DNA of 53,685 nucleotides from Bacillota bacterium (GTDB lineage Bacteria > Bacillota > Ch66 > Ch109), in the NCBI GenBank assembly GCA_013178275.1, contig JABLWZ010000029.1:1-53685 (forward strand). Reading direction: 5' to 3'. A model generated the notes under the pieces. It was not told where the DNA came from. It ran no database searches and saw nothing but the letters and a program-made list of their open reading frames with translations. This document shows, in pieces, positions 32,589-39,329 of this stretch. Made by a program: the position numbers and the translations under genes. The first letter of the stretch is position 1; each line of letters begins with the position of its first letter.

Positions 32589-33269
32589 TCACTCGATCTT
32601 CTCGAACACATCCTTGCCGGCACCGCAGACTGGACAGGTCCAGTCATCGGGAAGCTTGGAGAAACTGGTCCCCGGGGCTACCCCGTTTTCCGGGTCGCCC
32701 TGCGCCGGGTTGTAAACGTAACCGCAGATGGAGCACTGGTACTTTTCCTGAGGCTCCGCCGCTGGCGCGGGGTTGAACACCGGGGCCGCCTGCGGGGTGG
32801 GACCGCGTTTTATCTGCTGGTAGTAGGCGTAGGTCATAGGCTCGCCGTCCAGCAGCTGGACCGCCTCGTCGACCCGGCCGATGAAGATGGTGTGGGTGCC
32901 GACGTCCACGGTCTGGATCACCTTGCCTTCCAGGTAAGCCAGCGCGTAGCGGGAGAGGTAGGGGATGCCGCCGGGGCTCAGCTGATAGTCCACCCCGTCG
33001 AACTTGTCGATGTCCCTTCCCGACTTGAACCCGAACTGGCCGATCAGTGAGAGCGGCGCTTCTTTGGAGAGCACGGACACCGTGAACCCCCCGCTGGCCT
33101 GGATATACTCGTGAGTGAGGTTCTTCTTGTTGATGCTGATGGCCACGGTCAGGGGCTCAGAGGTTATCTGAAATACCGTATTGGCGACCTGGCCGTTGAT
33201 CTGGTCACCGTTTTTGGATCCAATAACGTACAACCCGTAGGAAATCGTAAACAGCGCTTTAGAATCCAT
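32589..33269 (-). CDS. hrb: high-molecular-weight rubredoxin: flavin reductase domain plus rubredoxin
   Basis: A 226-residue fusion. Residues ~1-155 are a flavin-reductase-like FMN-binding domain ([21 protein letters not shown] near the start is the typical FMN motif). The C-terminal ~50 residues are a rubredoxin, [15 protein letters not shown] and [11 protein letters not shown], with four Cys for one iron. In Moorella, Hrb passes electrons to a flavodiiron protein that reduces O2 or NO. No flavodiiron gene is in the window. The start has AAGGAG upstream. Confidence 0.92.
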   Translation of the reverse strand: MDSKALFTISYGLYVIGSKNGDQINGQVANTVFQITSEPLTVAISINKKNLTHEYIQASGGFTVSVLSKEAPLSLIGQFGFKSGRDIDKFDGVDYQLSPGGIPYLSRYALAYLEGKVIQTVDVGTHTIFIGRVDEAVQLLDGEPMTYAYYQQIKRGPTPQAAPVFNPAPAAEPQEKYQCSICGYVYNPAQGDPENGVAPGTSFSKLPDDWTCPVCGAGKDVFEKIE

Positions 33270-33303
33270 GGTTCCGGACTCCTTTCGACGACTGGGTCTG
33301 ATA

Positions 33304-33816
33304 CTAAGAAGGAGAAAATCCCTGCTGATCCCACCAGTCTTCTTTCAACTGCTCGTAAATCTTTTCTAGCATTTCCAGGTGGCCGGTTTCCCATTCCGCC
33401 AGGTGGAGGTACACGGCCTTCAGTTCCTCTGACTCGGCTTCCTCCGCCGCCTGGCGGTAAAACTCCCTCGAGGCTTTTTCCATCAGGATACCGATCCCGT
33501 AAACCGAGACCTCCAGGGACCCGGACTCGGTTTTGGCGTTGGCCGGTCTGAACACCCCCGGGGATGAGTATTCTAAAATCGGAGCTGGTTTAAGCGGATT
33601 GGCCTTCTGACGGTACAGCTCGAGCAGCCAGCTCTTGTGCTTTGACTCCTCCTCGGCTAAAAAGGCGAAGGCGCTTTTGGTCGCTTCATCCCTGGTCTGT
33701 TGGGCAGCCAGGGTATAAAACTGGTAGCCCTCCTCTTCGTTGAGAACAGCCCTTTTCAACGTCAGCAGCTCCTTGTCGCCGATTGTGATCAACCCCCTTT
33801 CTAATAATATTTCCAT
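33304..33816 (-). CDS. ferritin-like/rubrerythrin family protein
   Basis: About 170 residues. The ferritin-like helices carry [53 protein letters not shown] and [20 protein letters not shown], which retain E/ExxH residues for a diiron site. No rubredoxin domain. The start is uncertain: ATG 33816 lacks a ribosome site, and a TTG inside at about 33792 abuts GGGGG. It belongs to the same minus-strand oxidative-stress set as Hrb. Confidence 0.8.
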   Translation of the reverse strand: MEILLERGLITIGDKELLTLKRAVLNEEEGYQFYTLAAQQTRDEATKSAFAFLAEEESKHKSWLLELYRQKANPLKPAPILEYSSPGVFRPANAKTESGSLEVSVYGIGILMEKASREFYRQAAEEAESEELKAVYLHLAEWETGHLEMLEKIYEQLKEDWWDQQGFSPS

Positions 33817-34007
33817 TCTAGCATGATATTTGTAATTATTCAATATCAATATCGCATATTTTTTTGAAATAATATAAAATTATCGCCGTGCTTGATTTTT
33901 TACTAATAAAAGGAATTCGGCGGCTTTTTAAATAGTTCCTCCTTTTGAGATAATGTCAGCCTGAATTAAGTATTAGGTATAATTGGTACATTTAATACGA
34001 AAGGGGA

Positions 34008-34037
34008 TTGTTTTTTCCGGCAGTCGGGTAATATAAT
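34008..34037 (+). promoter_or_regulatory. probable promoter of the amtB leader
   Basis: TTGTTT (34008-34013), 18-base spacer, TATAAT (34032-34037). The transcript would begin at about the first leader hairpin (34042). Confidence 0.5.
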
Positions 34038-34041
34038 TCTA

Positions 34042-34154
34042 GTGGGCGAGGAAGCCCATCGGGATAAAGTGGTCCCCGTCTGGACGGGGATTTTATATTT
34101 TTTGGAGGCGATGCCGCCCCAGGGTCAGAACACCGAGGTTCTGTCTTTGGGGCG
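34042..34154 (+). promoter_or_regulatory. structured amtB leader: hairpin, terminator, second hexaloop hairpin
   Basis: Three hairpins in order: GTGGGC-GAGGAA-GCCCAT (34042-34059, six-base loop); a strong terminator TCCCCGT-CTGG-ACGGGGA followed by TTTTATATTTTTT (34073-34103); and CGCCCCA...CAGAAC-ACCGAG-GTTCTG...TGGGGCG (34115-34154), whose six-base loop ACCGAG has A at position 1 and G at position 4. That A1/G4 hexaloop is what ANTAR-domain antiterminators bind in nitrogen-control genes, but the hairpin order differs from the usual P1-P2-terminator layout. A GGAGG plus short ORF (ATG 34111) overlaps the third hairpin. Confidence 0.6.
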
Positions 34155-34198
34155 TTGTATTTTGTTCTTAATTTAACTGTATGGGAGGGCAACCGTTC

Positions 34199-35512
34199 AT
34201 GAAGAAGTCGTTCCTGCTGTCTGTACTGATCTTACTGGGTATGGTTTTGATGGCCCCGGCGGCCTGGGCCGGGGAGTCCGGGGTCGACACCGGAGACACC
34301 ACCTTCGTCTTGATGTCAACCGCCCTGGTTCTGCTGATGACGCCCGGCCTGGCTGTCTTTTACGCCGGCATGGTGAGGCGGAAGAATGTGCTGAGCACCG
34401 CGATGCAGAGTTTTATCATGATCTGCATGATATCAGTACAGTGGATCCTGGTCGGTTACTCCATCGCCTTCGGTCCTGACAAGTTCAGCCTGTTCGGGGG
34501 GCTCTCCTGGTTCGGCCTCTCCGGGGTCGGTATGGACCCCAACCCCGACTACGCCGCCACCATCCCCCACATGACCTTCATGGCCTTCCAGATGATGTTC
34601 GCGATCATCACCCCGGCCCTGATCACCGGTTCATTCGCGGAGAGGATGCGTTTCCCCGCCTTTATCATCTTCAGCCTGCTCTGGTCCACCCTGGTCTACG
34701 ACCCGCTCTGCCACTGGGTATGGGGTGCGGGCGGGTGGCTCCGCAGCCTGGGGGCGCTCGACTTCGCCGGAGGTATGGTAGTTCACATCAGCGCCGGGGT
34801 ATCGGGCCTGGTGGCCGCCCTGGTCCTGGGCCGGCGCCTGGGCTGGGGCAGCGAACCGATACTCCCCCACGACCTGCCGATGACTATCCTGGGGACGGGG
34901 CTGCTCTGGTTCGGCTGGTTCGGTTTCAACGCTGGGAGCGCCCTGGCCGCCGGCGGCCTGGCCACTAACACCCTGGTGGTCACCAACACCGCGGCAGCGG
35001 TAGGGGCGCTGACCTGGCTGGTGATCGAGTGGTTGCACCAGGGCAAACCGACTGTACTGGGGGCGGTCAGCGGATCCATCGCCGGTCTGGGTGCGATCAC
35101 GCCGGCCTCGGGCTTCGTGACCCCTCTATCCGCTATCGCGATCGCCTTTGTTTCTGGTTCGATCTGCTATTACGCTATCAGCGTGCTCAAGAACCGGCTG
35201 GGTTACGACGACTCGCTGGACGTTTTCGGGATCCACGGCCTGGGAGGCATCTGGGGCACTCTGGCGGTAGGCCTGTTCGCCACCAAGGCGGTCAACCCGC
35301 TGGGGGCGGACGGCCTCTTTTACGGCAACCCCCACCAGCTGTGGGTCCAGTTTATCGGGGTCGCGGCCACCATCCTGTTTACGGGGCTGGCCACCCTGAT
35401 AATCCTCAAGCTGGTGAACCTCATCACCCCGATCCGAGCCCGTACGGACGAGGAAATCATCGGGCTCGACCTGAGCGTACACGGCGAGCGGGCCTACGAC
35501 CACATCATCTAG
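34199..35512 (+). CDS. amtB: ammonium transporter Amt/MEP family
   Basis: About 437 residues: an N-terminal signal helix (residues 3-24 ending AAWA) plus 11 membrane helices. The Amt signature (DYAATIPHMTFMAFQMMFAI and DFAGGMVVHISAGVSGLVAA) carries the twin pore His in its HISAG and HGLGG segments. It takes up ammonium. The start at 34199 has GGGAGGG; the in-frame ATG at 34181 does not. No GlnK (P-II) gene follows, unlike most amtB loci. It has its own promoter, leader and terminator. Confidence 0.95.
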   Translation: MKKSFLLSVLILLGMVLMAPAAWAGESGVDTGDTTFVLMSTALVLLMTPGLAVFYAGMVRRKNVLSTAMQSFIMICMISVQWILVGYSIAFGPDKFSLFGGLSWFGLSGVGMDPNPDYAATIPHMTFMAFQMMFAIITPALITGSFAERMRFPAFIIFSLLWSTLVYDPLCHWVWGAGGWLRSLGALDFAGGMVVHISAGVSGLVAALVLGRRLGWGSEPILPHDLPMTILGTGLLWFGWFGFNAGSALAAGGLATNTLVVTNTAAAVGALTWLVIEWLHQGKPTVLGAVSGSIAGLGAITPASGFVTPLSAIAIAFVSGSICYYAISVLKNRLGYDDSLDVFGIHGLGGIWGTLAVGLFATKAVNPLGADGLFYGNPHQLWVQFIGVAATILFTGLATLIILKLVNLITPIRARTDEEIIGLDLSVHGERAYDHII

Positions 35513-35538
35513 ATGACGATCAAGATCTGAGGGACCTT

Positions 35539-35563
35539 AAGGCTGGGAAGTCTTCCCAGCCTT
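35539..35563 (+). terminator. amtB terminator
   Basis: AAGGCTGGGAA/TTCCCAGCCTT (11-bp perfect stem, 3-base loop) followed by TT, 27 bases after the amtB stop. Confidence 0.85.
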
Positions 35564-35620
35564 TTGCCTTGGATTTATGTCGTATGAGTTTACCGTTTTT
35601 GCTATAATCGAACCAGTGGG

Positions 35621-35728
35621 CCGAAGAAAACTTGGCTATCGCCAAGTCCTTGACGAAGGCGAGAGCCTTAGTTACACTTGCTCGCATCGGAAAGTACCCT
35701 TATATACTTTCCGATAGCGCGAAAAAAT
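35621..35728 (+). repeat. dispersed hairpin repeat, copy R4
   Basis: CGAAGAAAACTTGGCTATCGCC at the left, a diverged middle, then ATCGGAAAGT...ACTTTCCGAT (here GTACCC loop start) and GCGCGAAAAAA. It ends 12 bases before the MFS start codon, so the tail could supply part of that gene's leader. Like R3 it is preceded by CAGTGGG. Confidence 0.8.
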
Positions 35729-35740
35729 GGGGTGATTGAG

Positions 35741-37129
35741 ATGAATTCCGAGGGCTCTCTGAAGAAGTACACCCTGCTGATCGCTACCCTGAACGCCTTC
35801 ATGACCCCTTTCATGGGCAACGCCATCAACCTGGCCATCCCCTCCCTGGGTCAGGAATACGGCAGCAGCGCCCTGCTGCTGAACTGGGTAGTCAACGGCT
35901 ACCTGATGGCCACCGCCGCGTTTCTGCTCCCTTTTGGCCGGCTGGCTGATATCGTGGGCCGGAAGAGGGTGTTCCTGGCCGGGATCGCTTCCTTCAGCAT
36001 CTTCTCCCTCGGCTGCGGTTTTGCCTGGTCGATTGAGGCGCTGATCCTCTTCCGGGTGCTGCAGGGCATCGGGGGGGCGATGGTGTTCAGCACCAGCATG
36101 GCCATCCTGACCTCGGTCTTTCCGCCCCAGGATAGAGGCCGGGTTTTGGGGATCAGCACCGCCGCCACCTACACTGGTCTCTCGCTGGGCCCGGTGCTGG
36201 GAGGGGCGATGACCAAGTACCTGGGATGGGAGTCTATTTTTTTCCTGAGCGTGCTCTTCGGGGTTGCGGTCCTGCTGCTTACGGTATTCAAGCTCAAGGG
36301 CGAGTGGGTGGGAGCCCCGGGCGAGGAGTTCGACCTGCTGGGGTCGATGCTGTACGCGGTGGGTATTATCGGCCTGATCTACGGCTTTTCTTCGATCGCC
36401 ACCTCGGCGGTCGCCAAATACCTCCTGGGGTTCGGGATCGCCGCCCTGATCGGCTTCATCGTTTACCAGTACCGGTCTAAAAACCCGATACTCAACATCA
36501 GGCTGTTTAAGGGGAACCCCGCCTTTACCCTCTCCAACCTGGCCGCGCTGATCAACTACAGCGCCACCTTCGCGGTGACCTACCTGATGTCGAACCACCT
36601 TCAGGTGGTCCTGGGGTTCGATTCGCCCACGGCGGGCCTGATCCTGCTCTCGCAGCCGATAATGATGGCCCTGCTCTCCCCCTTCGCGGGGAGGCTTTCC
36701 GACCGGGTCGAACCACGGATCGTTTCGTCCTGGGGGATGGGGATAACCACCCTGGGGCTGCTGATGTTCGCGTTTCTCAACCATCAGACCCCCGTCTGGG
36801 GGATCGTCGCGACCCTGATGCTGCTGGGCACCGGGTTCGCCCTCTTTTCTTCCCCGAACTCTAACGCGGTGATGAGCGCGGTGGAGAAGCGGTTTTACGG
36901 GGTGGCCTCGTCCATCCTCGGAACCATGCGGCTGACCGGGCAGGCCATCAGCATGGCCCTGGTGAGCATGATCATCGCTATGTACATGGGCTCGGTGATG
37001 CTGAGTCCAGAGTACGCGGACCTGCTGGTGAGGAGCACCCGGGCGGCCTTCCTCTGCTTCACCTTCATATGCTTTATCGGGGTGTTCGCCTCACTGGCTC
37101 GGGGCAATATCCGGAAAGACCCTAAATGA
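35741..37129 (+). CDS. MFS efflux transporter, DHA2 (14-helix) type
   Basis: About 462 residues with ~14 membrane helices. The motif LADIVGRKRVFLAG (about 68-81; G-x-x-x-D-x-x-G-R-K/R type motif A) is followed by motif C-like GLSLGPVLGGAMTKYLGW (about 146-163). The DHA2 (EmrB/QacA) family expels drugs or toxic metabolites by proton antiport. The start at 35741 has GGGGTGATTGAG upstream; the longer ORF reads into repeat R4. Its 3' end overlaps the convergent LysE gene by 8 bases. Confidence 0.9.
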   Translation: MNSEGSLKKYTLLIATLNAFMTPFMGNAINLAIPSLGQEYGSSALLLNWVVNGYLMATAAFLLPFGRLADIVGRKRVFLAGIASFSIFSLGCGFAWSIEALILFRVLQGIGGAMVFSTSMAILTSVFPPQDRGRVLGISTAATYTGLSLGPVLGGAMTKYLGWESIFFLSVLFGVAVLLLTVFKLKGEWVGAPGEEFDLLGSMLYAVGIIGLIYGFSSIATSAVAKYLLGFGIAALIGFIVYQYRSKNPILNIRLFKGNPAFTLSNLAALINYSATFAVTYLMSNHLQVVLGFDSPTAGLILLSQPIMMALLSPFAGRLSDRVEPRIVSSWGMGITTLGLLMFAFLNHQTPVWGIVATLMLLGTGFALFSSPNSNAVMSAVEKRFYGVASSILGTMRLTGQAISMALVSMIIAMYMGSVMLSPEYADLLVRSTRAAFLCFTFICFIGVFASLARGNIRKDPK

Positions 37130-37736
37130 GGCTGTACAGGGCTATCATCCCGAATCCGCAGATGATGGCCCCGGAAACCCGGTTGACCCACCTTAGGCCG
37201 GCCTGATCGAACCGGTCCCGCAGCCGGCTGACCCCGCCGCTGAGCATGAACCACCACAGGGTCGACCCCAGGAACACCCCGGCGACCAGCAGCCCGGCGT
37301 TTTGATAACTCCCGCTCTGGTTGGCCAGGCCCAGGCCAGTGAAGGCGGCGGTGAAGGACAGTATGGTCATGGGATTGGCCAGGGTGAGGAGGAAGGTGCT
37401 GAGGTAACTGCCCAGCAGGCCTTTCGACCTCAGGTCGGAGGCCTGGTCAGAGGGGGCGGCCAAAAAGGTCCTGATCCCCAGGTAGCAGAGGAAGATACCC
37501 CCCAGCAGCCCGAGCCAAAACCTCTGGCTGATGAGGCAGTCGGCGATCAGGGTTATCCCAAACCCACCCACGGAACCGTATACCGCGTCGGCGGTCGCTG
37601 CCCCCAGGCCGGTAAAAAACCCCGCCGCCCGGCCGTCGCTTAGGGTGCGGCGGATGGTCAAAACCCCGATCGGACCGACCGGGGCGGCGATGGAGAACCC
37701 GAACAGGAGCCCCTTCAGGAACATCTCCGGACCCAT
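37122..37736 (-). CDS. LysE-family exporter
   Basis: About 204 residues with six membrane helices. GFSIAAPVGPIGVLTIRRTL (about 13-32) and LTLANPMTILSFTAAFTGLG (about 136-155) are LysE signatures (P-x-G-P and NP motifs). ATG at 37736 overlaps the HhH gene stop (TGATG), so the two are coupled. It is separate from the LysE protein at 30093-30788; both face amino-acid or small-metabolite export. Confidence 0.88.
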   Translation of the reverse strand: MGPEMFLKGLLFGFSIAAPVGPIGVLTIRRTLSDGRAAGFFTGLGAATADAVYGSVGGFGITLIADCLISQRFWLGLLGGIFLCYLGIRTFLAAPSDQASDLRSKGLLGSYLSTFLLTLANPMTILSFTAAFTGLGLANQSGSYQNAGLLVAGVFLGSTLWWFMLSGGVSRLRDRFDQAGLRWVNRVSGAIICGFGMIALYSLI

Positions 37737-38062
37737 CACCGGTTCCCCCCGGCTTTCTTCTTCCCGCGTCGGGTTTTACCCCTGCCGGGATCGTCCTTCC
37801 AGTTCCACCACTTGAGCAGCTCCGGGTCGTGTTCCTCGTTGGAGGCGAAGTACACCGCGCCGCGGAAGACGTAGAGCAGGCAGCGGTCCACCAGCGCCTG
37901 TTCCATGTGGCAGAACCGCAGATACATCTCCTCCGGGTCCTGCTGCTTCAGCTCCTCCACCGAGCGGAAGCCCATCCGCCACAGGTCATCGGCGATACTC
38001 TTCCCCACCCCGGGTATCCGCCGCAGGTCTTTCAACACCCTTTCCTTTTCCTGGTCAGCCAC
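37736..38062 (-). CDS. helix-hairpin-helix protein (Cdd1/pathogenicity-locus family)
   Basis: A 108-residue protein. A helix-hairpin-helix is visible in LRRIPGVGKSIADDLWRMGF (about 12-31), then YLRFCHMEQALVDRCLLYVFRGAVYFA, the second conserved block of the Cdd1 family, and a Lys/Arg-rich tail GKTRRGKKKAGGNR. It may bind DNA without sequence preference. GTG start with AAGGAGGGG upstream. It is followed by the LysE gene. Confidence 0.75.
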   Translation of the reverse strand: MADQEKERVLKDLRRIPGVGKSIADDLWRMGFRSVEELKQQDPEEMYLRFCHMEQALVDRCLLYVFRGAVYFASNEEHDPELLKWWNWKDDPGRGKTRRGKKKAGGNR

Positions 38063-38090
38063 CGTATCCCCTCCTTAAAACCGGGAGACC

Positions 38091-38525
38091 CTATAAGCCC
38101 TCCTTGGCTGTCGTCAGCACCACTATGGTGTTGGTTCGGGTCACCCCGGCCGTCTTCTTCAACCGGTTCGAGATGAGCTGCTCCAGTTCCTCGGTGTCCC
38201 GAGCAGCCACCTTCAATAGAAAGTCGTACTCGCCGGCCACGTGGTGGCACTCCAGGACCCTATCCTCCTTCTCGACCAGCGCCCTGAAGGGTTCGCTCTT
38301 TTTGGCCGGGTCGACGTTCACCAGGATGAACGCCAGCAGGTTAAGACCGAACCCGCTCCGCTTCAGCTTCAGGGTGTAACGTTCGATGACCCGGGCCTCC
38401 TCCAGCTTGCGGATCCGCTCGGCCACCGCCGGGATGGACAGGTTAATCTGCCTGCTGATCTCCGAGCTGGTGGTCCGGCTGTTCTGCTTCAGGATCCCGA
38501 TTATCTTTAAATCCAAGGCGTCCAA
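38091..38525 (-). CDS. Lrp/AsnC-family regulator
   Basis: A 144-residue protein. The N-terminal helix-turn-helix reads LKIIGILKQNSRTTSSEISR then IRKLEEARVIERYT, and the RAM ligand domain follows: CHHVAGEYDFLLKVAARDTEELEQLI. It senses an amino acid and controls transport or metabolism genes. A likely target is the adjacent LysE exporter. TTG start with GGGGG at good spacing. The upstream region (38526-38630) is very AT-rich, as expected of an Lrp target. Confidence 0.92.
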   Translation of the reverse strand: MDALDLKIIGILKQNSRTTSSEISRQINLSIPAVAERIRKLEEARVIERYTLKLKRSGFGLNLLAFILVNVDPAKKSEPFRALVEKEDRVLECHHVAGEYDFLLKVAARDTEELEQLISNRLKKTAGVTRTNTIVVLTTAKEGL

Positions 38526-38633
38526 GTCAGCACCCCCGACTATAATAATAGCCTATAGTTAAAATATTTACATTATATTTCTAAAAATCCTAATATTTTA
38601 AGGTATAATTAGACTATTTTTAAAATAATTAAA

Positions 38634-38660
38634 GGCCGGTCCGGAAAAACCGGACCGACC
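38634..38660 (-). terminator. terminator of the ATP-grasp/DUF350 operon
   Basis: GGTCGGTCCGG/CCGGACCGGCC around a TTTTT loop on the minus strand (one mismatch), followed by TTTAATTATTTT. It lies 22 bases after the last gene of the operon (stop at 38682). Confidence 0.85.
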
Positions 38661-38681
38661 CTGGGCTGCGTCGGTCTATGG

Positions 38682-39329
38682 TTAGGGTTTCACTATCTTG
38701 TCGAACCGGGTGAAGTCCCCGAACCCCACGAACTGCATCTCGAAGCTGTTGGGCGCGGTGGCCTTGGGGACGTATTTTTCGTAGTAGTCCTTGTTCACCT
38801 CGGCCATGAACCGCTTGCCCTCCGCGTCCATCAGGAAGAAGTACCTGCCGTCCTGGGTTTTGGCCCGCTGGACCAGGGTGCCGGGCATGGTGAAGGAGGT
38901 TTCCTTGGTCTCAGCCTGGGCCTCGGCCAGGCTGGGATACAAAGCCAGCACCTCGTAGTCAGTCGATAAATATGTGACGGTCAGCTTCAGCTTGTCAAAG
39001 CTCTCCCGCGCCTTGTACTTGTCTATCGTGCCGATCATCGCCCCTACCTTTTGCCCGGAGTATACCTGGGAGTAAAACTCGGATGTGGTCTGGGCGAACA
39101 GGTTCTTGGAAACACCGGGCACGCTGACCTCGACGTAGTAGCCGTCACTGTCCTGTTCTATTCCAACCACGGAGGCTTCCTGCAGCTGGGTCTCCCGGGT
39201 GGTTTCGAACTCGTTTTCAAAGGAGAACCAGGCCACCGCGCCGATGGTTATCGCCAACAAGACAAGTACGACCAGTACAATGATCAGGCCGACTCTGGAC
39301 TTACGTTTTACCGGACGATTCACGTTCAT
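38682..39329 (-). CDS. single-helix membrane-anchored protein of unknown function (operon gene 6)
   Basis: A 215-residue protein. A positively charged N-terminus (NRPVKRKSR) precedes one helix (about 14-36), and a globular domain rich in Ser, Thr, Asp and Tyr follows, with VSVPGVSKNLFAQTTSEFYSQ and DKYKARESFDKLKLTVTYL. No family recognised. Its topology suggests the domain is outside the cell. The start overlaps the stop of the double ATP-grasp gene (TGATG), so translation is coupled. An alternative GTG start three codons in has better spacing to AAGGAG. Confidence 0.65.
   Translation of the reverse strand: MNVNRPVKRKSRVGLIIVLVVLVLLAITIGAVAWFSFENEFETTRETQLQEASVVGIEQDSDGYYVEVSVPGVSKNLFAQTTSEFYSQVYSGQKVGAMIGTIDKYKARESFDKLKLTVTYLSTDYEVLALYPSLAEAQAETKETSFTMPGTLVQRAKTQDGRYFFLMDAEGKRFMAEVNKDYYEKYVPKATAPNSFEMQFVGFGDFTRFDKIVKP

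Noticed and set aside
34111..34176. Leader peptide ORF (ATG 34111) in the amtB leader
   Set aside because: GGAGG is only two bases from the ATG, too close to work well, and the frame overlaps a hairpin. Mentioned only as part of the leader.
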